Counted from the first letter of the stretch, positions 5,965 to 12,878 are shown. The stretch is DNA of 12,979 bases from JACQLN01 sp049274895 (GCA_049274895.1 JBASTM010000018.1:1-12979); one strand, 5' to 3'. The notes: generated from the letters alone by a model not told the origin. Made by a program: numbers and translations.

Positions 5965-6040
5965 GTATCCCTCTTTGTCCCTTCGGGACTTCATCGGGAT
6001 GCTCATTTTTGCAGCTATTCGCTGCGCTCATAGGCAAAAA
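5965..6040 (+). promoter_or_regulatory. hairpins between secE and nusG
   Basis: ATCCC (5967-5971) pairs with GGGAT (5996-6000) enclosing GTCCC-TTC-GGGAC (5977-5989). Further on GCAGC (6011-6015) pairs with GCTGC (6021-6025), and TTTTTGC (6006-6012) can pair with GCAAAAA (6034-6040), which covers the first base of the nusG ATG. No T-run follows, so it is a structured spacer rather than a terminator. It may modulate nusG translation or simply be one of the palindromic repeats of this genome. Confidence 0.4.
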
Positions 6041-6585
6041 TGGCAAAGCAAACATCAAAACACGGTCGGAACTGGTATGTGCTTCACACCCATTCGGGCT
6101 ACGAAGACACGGTGGCGCGCAATTTGAAACAGCGCATTGAATCTTTGGGCATGCAGGACAGAATTTTTAACGTGATCGTGCCCACCGAGAAAAAAATAAA
6201 AATAAAAAACGGCAAGCGGCGGGTGGTGGAAGAAAAAATATATCCGGGCTATGTTCTGGTGGAAATGATCGTGACCGACGATTCGTGGTACGTGGCCCGC
6301 AACACGCCCCGCGTGACGGGTTTTGTGGGTTCGGGCACCACGCCTATTCCGGTGGCCCTAGAAGAAATCACCGAAATTCAGCGCCGGATGGGCATAGAGG
6401 AGCCCAAATATAAAATTGACGTGGCGGTGGGCGACGCGGTAAAAATAACCGACGGGCCGTTCAAGGATTTTGACGGCAAGGTTTCCGATGTGGATGAGGG
6501 TAAGGGTAAAGTGAAAGTGTTGGTGAGTATGTTTGGACGCGAAACTCCGGTGGAACTGGATTTCTTACAGATAAGAAAAATATAG
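6040..6585 (+). CDS. nusG: transcription elongation/antitermination factor NusG
   Basis: Binds the RNA polymerase clamp to promote processive elongation and couples to Rho or the ribosome. The 181 residues show the NGN domain (about 11-115) with NWYVLHTHSGYE, EEKIYPGYVLVEM, and TPRVTGFVG, then a KOW domain (about 127-181) with VGDAVKITDGPFKDFDGKV and the terminal FGRETPVELDF. No extra domain is inserted. The ATG at 6040 has no Shine-Dalgarno and lies at the end of an inverted repeat. It is followed 27 bases later by rplK, the usual partner. Confidence 0.96.
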   Translation: MAKQTSKHGRNWYVLHTHSGYEDTVARNLKQRIESLGMQDRIFNVIVPTEKKIKIKNGKRRVVEEKIYPGYVLVEMIVTDDSWYVARNTPRVTGFVGSGTTPIPVALEEITEIQRRMGIEEPKYKIDVAVGDAVKITDGPFKDFDGKVSDVDEGKGKVKVLVSMFGRETPVELDFLQIRKI

Positions 6586-6612
6586 GTCCAATTGGTCCTA
6601 ATAAGACTTAAT

Positions 6613-7041
6613 ATGGCAAAACCAATAAAAACAATAATTAAATTACAGCTCCAAGCCGGCAAGGCCAATCCCGCCCCGCCGGTAGGCACGGCTTTGGGCC
6701 CGCACGGCTTAAACCTGCAGGATTTCTGTTCCAAGTTTAACGCCGCCACGGCCGACAAGGGCGACAACGTGATTCCGGTGGAAATTACCATCTACGAAGA
6801 CCGGACTTTTGATCTAAAATACAAAACGCCGCCGGCTTCGGATTTATTAAAAAAAGCGGCCAAGGTGGAAAAAGGCGCGGCTGATCCGTTAAAAGGCAAA
6901 GTCGGTCGCGTCACACGCGATCAAATCCGCGAGATCGCCGAAATCAAGATGCCCGACCTTAACGCCGATACAGTCGAGGCAGCTATGAAAATCATCGAGG
7001 GAACGGCCAGGTCAATGGGGATTGAAGTTATTGGAAAATAG
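6613..7041 (+). CDS. rplK: 50S ribosomal protein L11
   Basis: L11 binds 23S rRNA in the GTPase-associated centre and contacts elongation factors. The 142 residues include the N-terminal signature QAGKANPAPPVGTALGPHGLN (about 15-35), the flexible N-domain, and the RNA-binding C-domain with AKVEKGA, VTRDQIREIAEIKMPDLNA and the terminal EGTARSMGI. The frame is open upstream to 6592 with a non-ATG start, but MAKPIKTIIKLQ is where family members begin. TAATAA eight bases before the ATG could be a weak -10. rplA, often next, is not here; the hicB-hicA pair follows instead. Confidence 0.95.
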   Translation: MAKPIKTIIKLQLQAGKANPAPPVGTALGPHGLNLQDFCSKFNAATADKGDNVIPVEITIYEDRTFDLKYKTPPASDLLKKAAKVEKGAADPLKGKVGRVTRDQIREIAEIKMPDLNADTVEAAMKIIEGTARSMGIEVIGK

Positions 7042-7066
7042 TTGGGCAAACAGAGTCTTAATTTGT

Positions 7067-7072
7067 TATAAT
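7067..7072 (+). promoter_or_regulatory. -10 box of hicBA, leaderless start
   Basis: A perfect TATAAT, seven bases before the ATG at 7080. The -35 is weak (TTGGGC at 7042-7047 with a 19-bp spacer). It gives the toxin-antitoxin pair its own promoter after rplK. Confidence 0.55.
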
Positions 7073-7079
7073 AAAAGAG

Positions 7080-7424
7080 ATGGGGAAACTTACTAAGAAA
7101 AACATAAAGGAAATTAATAGTTATAGGAGCTTGTTTCCACGAGAAATAGTTGTCAAGATTCTCCGTTCCAAAGACGGTGGTTTTGCCGCTGAAATAACAG
7201 AATTTCCACGGTGTTATACAGAGGCGGATACTTTTGCGGAACTTATAGAAATGATTAATGATGCGATAAAGACCTATTTTGAAGTTCCGGACAAATATAA
7301 TTCTTATATGCCGACTTATCTCCCAACTATTGAAACAGCACAAAAATTTGATGCCTTTCCTGTTTTCAAAACTGAAGAAGAGTTGAAGTTAAAACTTCCA
7401 AACCGTGAAACAGTTAAGATTTAG
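7080..7424 (+). CDS. hicB: HicB-type antitoxin
   Basis: A 114-residue protein with the HicB core of a partial RNase H fold, VVKILRSKDGGFAAEITEFPRCYTEADTF... (about 23-70). GGFAAEITEFP and the C-Y-T-E-AD-TF-EL pattern match the family's GGY-a-e-PelpGc-tqGdt-eEA line. The C-terminal 40 residues (from about YMPTYLP) carry no ribbon-helix-helix or helix-turn-helix that I can see, so DNA autoregulation is uncertain. It precedes the toxin and overlaps it by 20 bp, an antitoxin-first order. As in other Hic pairs it probably masks HicA. Confidence is good for family, less for the antitoxin role. Confidence 0.75.
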   Translation: MGKLTKKNIKEINSYRSLFPREIVVKILRSKDGGFAAEITEFPRCYTEADTFAELIEMINDAIKTYFEVPDKYNSYMPTYLPTIETAQKFDAFPVFKTEEELKLKLPNRETVKI

Positions 7425-7629
7425 GGTTACTGATTGTTCGTACGATGATTTAATAAGAGCCGCTAGAAAATGCGGCTTTGTTGTTAAACAAGGTGGAAAA
7501 CACGCAAAAATAGAAACAGCTGATGGAAAGTTTATCACTACAGTCCCAAGGCACAATCCGGTTAAAAGAGAGACCGCCAAGGGAATAGTGGAATCCTACA
7601 ATCAATTCGGCGCGAAAATAAGTTATTGA
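7405..7629 (+). CDS. hicA: HicA-type toxin (mRNA interferase)
   Basis: A 74-residue double-stranded-RNA-binding-like fold protein of the HicA/YcfA family. The family line is SYDDLIRAARKCGFVVKQGGKHAKI (about 12-36), with the catalytic-type histidine at about residue 33 in GGKH, then ITTVPRHNPVKRETAKGIV. HicA toxins cleave mRNA and tmRNA when freed from HicB. The start is a GTG at 7405 inside the end of hicB, consistent with translational coupling. The N-terminus MKQLRFRVTD is a little longer than in typical members. A terminator follows at 7728. Confidence 0.8.
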   Translation: MKQLRFRVTDCSYDDLIRAARKCGFVVKQGGKHAKIETADGKFITTVPRHNPVKRETAKGIVESYNQFGAKISY

Positions 7630-7727
7630 TAATACTAACAAGGTCTGCTGGAAATAGAGTTGAATAAAATAGTCCCTTGCTCGAAGTTTGAGCTATTTGA
7701 AATAATTTATCCTAGTTGCTAACCTGA

Positions 7728-7754
7728 ACACGAGCCAAAGCGGCTCGTGTTTTT
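7728..7754 (+). terminator. intrinsic terminator after hicA
   Basis: ACACGAGCC (7728-7736) pairs perfectly with GGCTCGTGT (7742-7750) around a five-base loop, followed by a run of T. It separates hicBA from the nucleotidyltransferase unit. The sequence 7630-7727 shows nothing else. Confidence 0.85.
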
Positions 7755-7795
7755 AGTTCTTTCATAAAATATCCACATCACACAAGGAGATCCAT

Positions 7796-8404
7796 ATGGC
7801 TCCGACCGTAAAGTCTGTTCTGGAAGCCGGCTTCAGTCTAGAGGGTAAGTATGTTCCGGACTACGATAGACTCGGACATCTGGTTAAGCTTCTAAGGGAA
7901 GGCGGCTATACCATTGTTCTGACCCAAGGGGTTTATGATATGTACCATATTGGGCACAGTCGTTATCTGATCAAGGCCCGGTCATTTGGAGATGTACTTA
8001 TTGTTGGTGTTGATTCCGATGAATTGACCCGCCAAATGAAAGGCGAGGGCAGGCCGTTTGACAGTTTCGAGGGCAGGATTGAACTTTTAGCCGGATTCTC
8101 GTTTATCAACATTCTTACCCGCCGCGATGTCGGCCAGCACAAATATGGCCTGATCAGACTTGTGCGGCCGGATGTTCTGGTTATGTCGCAGACGACGAGT
8201 TCTTTCACCCCAAAGGATAAAGCGGCACTTGAGAAGCACTGTGGCCGGATCGAACATCTTGAGGCCCAAGCCCCACCGGCCAGTATCAGTACCACAGCCA
8301 AGATAAGGCGGCTCCAGTTGGAAGGCGCTCAAGGGCTTGCTGAGCGAATAACCGAGGCCGTTGAAGCTGCGGTGAAAGGTTATCTGGAAGGCAACAATGC
8401 CTGA
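7796..8404 (+). CDS. HIGH-type nucleotidyltransferase (cytidylyltransferase-like, RfaE/TagD group)
   Basis: A 202-residue protein with the nucleotidyltransferase fold. TQGVYDMYHIGHSRYL holds the HIGH motif at residues 51-54, followed by GDVLIVGVDSDE (65-76), and ISTTAKI at 164-170 corresponds to the ISTTxI motif that binds the nucleotide phosphates. Such enzymes join CTP, ATP or another NTP to a phosphorylated small molecule and release pyrophosphate; the acceptor here cannot be told. The ATG at 7796 has AAGGAG six bases upstream. A TAAAAT at 7765-7770 may be the -10. The last eight bases overlap the deaminase gene, so the two are translationally coupled and may act in one pathway. About 20 N-terminal residues precede the core, longer than minimal TagD-like proteins. 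Confidence 0.85.
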   Translation: MAPTVKSVLEAGFSLEGKYVPDYDRLGHLVKLLREGGYTIVLTQGVYDMYHIGHSRYLIKARSFGDVLIVGVDSDELTRQMKGEGRPFDSFEGRIELLAGFSFINILTRRDVGQHKYGLIRLVRPDVLVMSQTTSSFTPKDKAALEKHCGRIEHLEAQAPPASISTTAKIRRLQLEGAQGLAERITEAVEAAVKGYLEGNNA

Positions 8405-9260
8405 AGCCAACCTGATTGCCTATATTCCGACGCTGAATCAGCGCCATCTTAGCTGGTTTGAAAGACATCCCGATAGCGATCTTTTTCTTATTCCGCAGAC
8501 GGAAGCGGAGAGACTTCTCCCGCGGCTCGCCCGGAACATGGCGGCGTTGCCGACGGAACTTGTCGCGCGGATGATTTTTTCGGAGAGATTAGTCAGACAA
8601 GTGCGGGTGTTTATTCCTGGTTGGAAAGACCATCATCCTAATCTTTCCTCTCCAATATGGAAGAGCTGGATTCTGCCTGACGAGGATGTATCTCATCTTT
8701 TCGCTGAAAAGTACCTCTCGCCGGCAGGATGCAGCTTCACTTTTGAGATGATCTGGGCTCGCTACGATATGGAGGCGGTTACCCGCAACCAACCGGTGAT
8801 CCCGGATTTTGAAATCTCATCTTCCGAATTCGATCAAGAGCTTATGAAAAGAGCCATCGAAATCTCCGAGCGGAGCCCGGATTGGTGGCGAACCATCGGT
8901 GCCTTGGCGGTTTCACCGGATGGACGAGTGCTGGCGGTGGCTTGCAACACCCACCTGCCCAACGAGTACGAAACCTATATCTTTGGCGATCCGGGTCTTA
9001 ACCGAGACGCCGGGAAGGCAGGTAAGTATACCTCTATCCATGCCGAAGAGGCGGTGATTACTCGCTGTGCGCGGCACGGGTTGGCTCTTGAGGGCTCACA
9101 TCTTTATGTGACCACCTTTCCCTGCGAAAGGTGCGCTCGCCAGGTAGCCCAGGCAGGAGTGAGCAGGGTATTTTTCCGCGACGGATTTTCTTCACTTAAT
9201 GCCCAAGATGTTTTGCGGGTAAACAATGTAAAGATTATCCAAGTCAAAACTCCGGAGTAG
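8397..9260 (+). CDS. cytidine/deoxycytidylate deaminase-like protein with an unrecognised N-terminal domain
   Basis: A 287-residue protein. The C-terminal half (about 145-287) is a zinc-dependent deaminase: HAE at 215-217 gives the zinc ligand and catalytic Glu, PCERC at 242-246 gives two Cys ligands, and the YVTTFPC and AGVSRVFF strands match the dCMP deaminase/ComEB group. An insertion before HAE (about 186-212) is also seen in that group. The N-terminal 140 residues (LIAYIPTLNQRHLSWFERH onward) read as alternating strands and helices but I cannot assign them. A degenerate Rossmann or nucleotidyltransferase-like domain is possible. The likely reaction is dCMP to dUMP, feeding thyA, which lies further on in the window. 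Alternatives are RibD-type or another cytosine deaminase. The start overlaps the previous gene by 8 bp; GGAAGG lies five bases before it. Confidence 0.8.
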   Translation: MPEANLIAYIPTLNQRHLSWFERHPDSDLFLIPQTEAERLLPRLARNMAALPTELVARMIFSERLVRQVRVFIPGWKDHHPNLSSPIWKSWILPDEDVSHLFAEKYLSPAGCSFTFEMIWARYDMEAVTRNQPVIPDFEISSSEFDQELMKRAIEISERSPDWWRTIGALAVSPDGRVLAVACNTHLPNEYETYIFGDPGLNRDAGKAGKYTSIHAEEAVITRCARHGLALEGSHLYVTTFPCERCARQVAQAGVSRVFFRDGFSSLNAQDVLRVNNVKIIQVKTPE

Positions 9261-9292
9261 CTTAATTGCTCTCCGGAGCTTTTTTATTTTTT
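9250..9292. terminator. bidirectional intrinsic terminator between convergent genes
   Basis: CTCCGGAG (9250-9257 and 9271-9278) pairs around a 13-nt loop, followed on the plus strand by two T-runs (9280-9285, 9287-9292). On the minus strand TTTT follows the hairpin. It overlaps the 3' ends of the deaminase gene and the HIT gene. Confidence 0.8.
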
Positions 9293-9760
9293 GTGTCCCA
9301 AAGTTACCAGAATATTATCTTTGATCCGGCCATTTTTTTTCTTTGGCCCACCGACAAGGAAGTGAAAATGCAAATGGTCTATAGTGGCTCCTGTATATAG
9401 CATATCGCCCGAGCGAACAAACACGGAATAGCCGCTGGTCCCGGTGTATTTTTCGAGCCAGCCGATTGTTTTTAAGAGTTCCGACCAAGCAGTTTTATTA
9501 AGAAGAGTGGGTTTAATTACGTGTTTTTTATAAACTATAAGATAGTGGTGAGCGCTGCCTGGATATGGAAAATCATTTTTCTTTATATACCAATAGTGGA
9601 ATTGATGAACAGCTGGAGAAGCCCTTACGGCCAGATAGTTTTTTCGGCAAAAGAAACACTTACCGTCTTTGGCCAGCTGTTTCATTCTTTGGAGTTGTTC
9701 TTTTTGGCGCGCGTTGTCGTTGCGCATTCTGTTTTTAATAGAGTGTTTTAGTTTTCTCAT
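9284..9760 (-). CDS. HIT-family hydrolase/transferase
   Basis: A 158-residue histidine-triad protein. HLHFHFLVGG carries the HxHxHxx motif at residues 129-134, with the middle His expected to form the nucleotidyl intermediate. The upstream block AHHYLIVYKKHVIKPTLL (about 70-87) matches the preceding HIT strands. C35 and C38 (CFFC) may bind zinc with later residues. The N-terminus is a basic amphipathic stretch of about 30 residues with no HIT homologue that I know. HIT enzymes cleave nucleoside phosphoramidates, dinucleotide polyphosphates or similar; the substrate here is unknown. The ATG at 9760 follows an extended -10 by seven bases, so it is probably leaderless. It is convergent with the deaminase and downstream of thyA on the same strand, but has its own promoter. 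Confidence 0.85.
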   Translation of the reverse strand: MRKLKHSIKNRMRNDNARQKEQLQRMKQLAKDGKCFFCRKNYLAVRASPAVHQFHYWYIKKNDFPYPGSAHHYLIVYKKHVIKPTLLNKTAWSELLKTIGWLEKYTGTSGYSVFVRSGDMLYTGATIDHLHFHFLVGGPKKKNGRIKDNILVTLGHKK

Positions 9761-9767
9761 CCTTAAG

Positions 9768-9776
9768 ATATTACCA
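9768..9776 (-). promoter_or_regulatory. extended -10 promoter of the HIT gene, leaderless start
   Basis: On the minus strand TGG-TAATAT ends seven bases before the ATG. No recognisable -35 lies 17 bp upstream; the region there is the thyA terminator T-run. Confidence 0.5.
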
Positions 9777-9786
9777 GTTTCTTAAT

Positions 9787-9817
9787 AAAAAAACAGCCAG
9801 CATCTTGCAATGCTGGC
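9787..9817 (-). terminator. intrinsic terminator of the folA-thyA operon
   Basis: On the minus strand GCCAGCAT and ATGCTGGC (9817-9810 and 9803-9796) pair around six bases and are followed by TG and seven T (9793-9787). Confidence 0.85.
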
Positions 9818-9843
9818 CGGGGTGATAGAGATGATATTAGCTG

Positions 9844-10743
9844 TCACTCCGTAACCGGAATGTTGTTCATGGACGGATGGGGGTGGTAGTCGGTGAGTTC
9901 AAAATGATGCGGCCGGAAAGCGAAAAGATCTTTGATGCTGGGGTCGGTTATCCTAAGCGTCGGAAACTGAACTGGTAATCTCGAAATCAGGATCCTTGCA
10001 TGTTCAACCTGATCCTCATAGATTTGCGCGTGGTGGATTGAATGAATCAGCATATAGGGCTCATATCCGGTAACTTGAGCCAGCATCAGCAGTAAAGCCG
10101 CATACTGGATCATGTTTGAGGGAATGCCGACCGGGACATCGCCTGAACGCTGGTCCATTCGAAGGATCATTTTATCCTCGAGTATAATCACCAGCACATC
10201 GCCATGGCACGGCGCCACCACAACCTTGTGTTGGAGTTCGCTGTGTTGGAGGCATAGTTCGGGGATCCACGGACTTACTTTGTGGGTGCGCAACGTGGGC
10301 CGTTCGCGTATTTGCTTTACCAAGTGCTCCCATTGGTTGAAACCGTTGTGGTGGTATCCGGCTCCGTAAGAGCCGGGTCCCAGATCGCCGGCTTCAAGGC
10401 CGAAGTGGGCACATTTTTTCGCACTGGCCCAGCGACTCCACCAACTAGCCCAGGTTTTTACATCTCCGTATCCTCGGAGCTGGGTGAGTGTGCGGGCGCC
10501 GTTTATGAAAGCGATTATCTCCGAAATCGGTTTTCGCCAGAAAGCAGAGATGTCTCTTTCGGTAATAAACGGTGCGCCGTTTGCCAGACGGAATTCCATC
10601 TGCGGTGCCGTAACCGAGGTGAAAGTTCCCTTGTCTTGATAGGGATTTTTTGTGTAAACCCCACGATCCAAAACATTTTTCAAAACATCACTATATTGAA
10701 AATCAGGCCTGCGGTTCTCGTACGGCAAGTAAATATCGTCCAT
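9844..10743 (-). CDS. thyA: thymidylate synthase, divergent ThyA type
   Basis: Expected to methylate dUMP to dTMP with methylene-tetrahydrofolate, yielding dihydrofolate for FolA. The 299 residues keep the family order: KGTFTSVTAPQMEFRL near 38-53, the Glu of SEIIAFI (E75), LGPGSYGAGY (121-130), the active-site APCH with Cys179, DQRSGDVPVGIPSN (197-210) with the Asn that reads the uracil ring, and IYEDQ near 241. Differences from the usual pattern are YGAGYH where YGxQWR is expected, no QF four residues after the active-site Cys-His, and a Gln where HxY normally has His. The start is ATG at 10743, one base after the folA stop, with GGAAGG upstream; a TTG six codons earlier lacks support. A related hydroxymethylase activity is the alternative, though the retained Asn favours dUMP. 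Confidence 0.82.
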   Translation of the reverse strand: MDDIYLPYENRRPDFQYSDVLKNVLDRGVYTKNPYQDKGTFTSVTAPQMEFRLANGAPFITERDISAFWRKPISEIIAFINGARTLTQLRGYGDVKTWASWWSRWASAKKCAHFGLEAGDLGPGSYGAGYHHNGFNQWEHLVKQIRERPTLRTHKVSPWIPELCLQHSELQHKVVVAPCHGDVLVIILEDKMILRMDQRSGDVPVGIPSNMIQYAALLLMLAQVTGYEPYMLIHSIHHAQIYEDQVEHARILISRLPVQFPTLRITDPSIKDLFAFRPHHFELTDYHPHPSMNNIPVTE

Positions 10744-10744
10744 T

Positions 10745-11245
10745 TCAGGCCTTCCTTTCAAAGACGAAGAAAGAATAGGAAAACAGGTTTCTTTCGTTGG
10801 GTTGGTGGTCTTCTTGCACGGTATTTTCCCACTCGGTTAGTGGAAAAACCGGAAAACGGGTGTCGCCCTCAAAATGATGGGAGACAACGGTAAGGAATAT
10901 CTCCGAAGCCATGGGCAGGGCCTGTTCGTAGACTTTTTCACCGCCGATCACGAACGCCTTGTATTGCCCGGTTCCACGGGCGGTATAGATACCTTGCTCC
11001 AATGAATCCACGACGGTGCAGCCGTTAGCTGAAAACCGCGGATTGTTGGAGAGCACAATGTTGGTTCGGCCGGGCAATGGCCGGCCTATGGATTCATGAG
11101 TCACACGTCCCATGATCACGGGGTATCCCATGGTCACTTTTTTGAACCGTGCGAGATCGGCCGGCAACATACCTTGCCAAGGGATTTTACCTTTAGATCC
11201 AATCACGCCATTAATGCTTTGAGCGGCGATGATGGCGATTTTCAT
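10745..11245 (-). CDS. folA: dihydrofolate reductase
   Basis: Reduces dihydrofolate to tetrahydrofolate with NADPH, closing the thymidylate cycle with the next gene. The 166 residues show IAAQSINGVIGSKGKIPW (about 6-23), the substrate-binding acidic residue D30 in LPADLARFK, the NADPH-binding MGRVTHESIGRPLPGR (45-60), IVLS, and FVIGGEKVYEQALP. Length is standard. GAGGAG lies five bases before the ATG at 11245. It is the first gene of a two-gene operon: its TGA is followed after one base by the thyA ATG. The promoter probably lies in 11246-11322, shared back to back with gatB; I see no convincing boxes on this strand. Confidence 0.95.
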   Translation of the reverse strand: MKIAIIAAQSINGVIGSKGKIPWQGMLPADLARFKKVTMGYPVIMGRVTHESIGRPLPGRTNIVLSNNPRFSANGCTVVDSLEQGIYTARGTGQYKAFVIGGEKVYEQALPMASEIFLTVVSHHFEGDTRFPVFPLTEWENTVQEDHQPNERNLFSYSFFVFERKA

Positions 11246-11307
11246 CCGTACTCCTCTCTTGGTTACATGTTAAGGAACTTCGTGTCTGTAAATTTTTCTT
11301 GGGCATA

Positions 11308-11316
11308 TGCTATCAT
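11308..11316 (+). promoter_or_regulatory. extended -10 promoter of gatB, leaderless start
   Basis: TG-C-TATCAT (hexamer 11311-11316) ends six bases before the ATG at 11323. It lies in the 77-bp divergent region with folA. Confidence 0.5.
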
Positions 11317-11322
11317 TTCTGT

Positions 11323-12834
11323 ATGCCAAAATACAAGCCGGTTATTGGTTTGGAAATTCACGCCGAGTTAAATACTAAAACCAAAATGTTTTGCGATTCG
11401 GCCAATGACGCCGGCGAGACCAAGCCGAATACCAATGTTTGCCCGATTTGTTTGGCGCATCCGGGCACGCTGCCGGTTATCAATATTGAAGCGGTGCGCA
11501 AGACGGTCAAAACCGGCCTGGCGCTGGGTTCGCGCGTCAATGAATACTCATGGTTTGAACGCAAGAATTATTTTTACCCCGACTTGCCCAAGGGCTATCA
11601 AATCTCGCAATATGAAAAACCGTTTTGCGAAGGCGGTGTTTTGAAATTGCCGAGCGGCCGGGACATTAGAATCAGAAGGATCCATTTGGAAGAAGATACT
11701 GGCCGTTTGGTTCATAGTAGTCCCTCGTCCTCAAAGGACTCGGGACGACTAGCTTCGCTAGTCGATTTTAATAGGGCGGGTGTGCCGTTGATGGAATTGG
11801 TGACCGAACCGGATATTAAAAACGGAGCCGAGGCCAAAGAGTTTGGCGAGGAACTCCAGCTGCTGTTTAGGTATTTGGATGTTTCGGATGCCGATATGGA
11901 AAAAGGCCAGTTGAGAATAGAGGCCAACATATCTTTGATGCCGGAGGGTTCGACCAAGTTGGGAATAAAAGTAGAAATTAAAAACTTAAACTCGTTCAGG
12001 GCGTGCGAGCGGGCGATTGATTACGAGATCAAACGCCAAACAGAGATTTTAGAAAGCGGCGGGAAAGTCGCGCAAGAAACCCGCGGCTGGGACGAAAACA
12101 AAGCCGAGACCTTTTCCCAGCGCGAAAAAGAGGAGTCGCACGACTACCGCTATTTTCCCGAACCCGATTTGCCGCCGGTGCGGTTGGATCAAGCCCAGAT
12201 TGAATATATCAAATCGGAACTGCCCGAACTGCCGAGCGAGCGGCGCGAAAGATTTATCCGCGAGTACGGCATCACACCCAAAGACGGCGAGGTTTTTACG
12301 GTTCAAAAAGAACTGGGCGATTATTTTGAAAAGGTTGTGAGCGAGCTGAAAGAGTGGTTAGAATCCCAAGGCCCGGTTGATAATAATATCTATCAAAAAC
12401 TTACAAAGCTTTCAGCCAATTATCTTATCACCGAGCTGCAAAAACTGCTGGCCGAATCAAAGTCCGGCCTGGCCGAGCTTAAAATTTCGGCCGAAAATTT
12501 TGCCGAACTGGTTGTTTTAATCCATCAGAATAAAGTTTCTTCTTCGGCCGCCCAGACGATTCTCGCCGAAATGTTCCAGACCGGCGAGGATCCCAGCCAG
12601 ATTTTGGAGGATAAGGGTTTGGCGCAAGTCAGCGATGCCGAAGAACTTAAAAAATCGGCCGAAGAAGTGATCGCGGCCAATCCCCAAGCCGCGGCTGATT
12701 ACAAAAAAGGCAAAAAGGAATCTCTAAAATTCTTGGTCGGCCAGCTGATGCGCGCCACCAAAGGCAAAGCTAATCCGCAAGTGGGGGAGGAGATTTTAGA
12801 GGAGTTATTGAGGTCATTATCAACAACCCCTTGA
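11323..12834 (+). CDS. gatB: aspartyl/glutamyl-tRNA amidotransferase subunit B
   Basis: GatB is the kinase/tRNA-binding subunit of GatCAB, which turns Glu-tRNA-Gln (or Asp-tRNA-Asn) into the amidated form. The 503 residues show YKPVIGLEIHAEL at the start, CPICLAHPGTLPVIN, KNYFYPDLPKGYQISQYE, IHLEEDTGRLVH, SLVDFNRAGVPLMELVTEPDI, KVEIKNLNSF, and SHDYRYFPEPDLPP. The C-terminal 150 residues are helical, of the GatB/YqeY tail type that binds tRNA. Though the frame is open from 11299, MPKYKPVIGLE is the family N-terminus. gatA and gatC are not here. Between LVH and SLVDFNRAG there is an extra Ser-rich segment encoded by a palindromic repeat. Confidence 0.96.
   Translation: MPKYKPVIGLEIHAELNTKTKMFCDSANDAGETKPNTNVCPICLAHPGTLPVINIEAVRKTVKTGLALGSRVNEYSWFERKNYFYPDLPKGYQISQYEKPFCEGGVLKLPSGRDIRIRRIHLEEDTGRLVHSSPSSSKDSGRLASLVDFNRAGVPLMELVTEPDIKNGAEAKEFGEELQLLFRYLDVSDADMEKGQLRIEANISLMPEGSTKLGIKVEIKNLNSFRACERAIDYEIKRQTEILESGGKVAQETRGWDENKAETFSQREKEESHDYRYFPEPDLPPVRLDQAQIEYIKSELPELPSERRERFIREYGITPKDGEVFTVQKELGDYFEKVVSELKEWLESQGPVDNNIYQKLTKLSANYLITELQKLLAESKSGLAELKISAENFAELVVLIHQNKVSSSAAQTILAEMFQTGEDPSQILEDKGLAQVSDAEELKKSAEEVIAANPQAAADYKKGKKESLKFLVGQLMRATKGKANPQVGEEILEELLRSLSTTP
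11719..11764 (+). repeat. palindromic repeat inserted in frame in gatB
   Basis: CGACTAGC (11746-11753), TTC, GCTAGTCG (11757-11764) is a perfect hairpin. Before it TCCC/GGGA and GTCCT/AGGAC form a second one (from about 11721 to 11745). Together they encode the extra residues SSPSSSKDSGRLA between LVH and SLVDFNRAG. The style matches the intergenic palindromes elsewhere in the window and recalls Rickettsia palindromic elements, which also sit inside genes. Confidence 0.6.
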
Positions 12835-12859
12835 CTTCCATTTGTCTATCTGCTACACT
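12831..12859 (+). promoter_or_regulatory. consensus promoter at the end of gatB
   Basis: TTGACT (12831-12836, overlapping the gatB stop), 17-bp spacer, TACACT (12854-12859) preceded by TGC as an extended -10. Start expected near 12866, giving a leader of about 84 nt before the next gene. It matches the promoter at 5627 in 24 of 34 positions. Confidence 0.75.
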
Positions 12860-12878
12860 TAACACAGCACCTAAAACC

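Noticed and set aside
10282..10893. Plus-strand open frame of about 200 codons opposite thyA and folA.
   Set aside because: It is a shadow of two well-supported genes on the minus strand and has no family resemblance.
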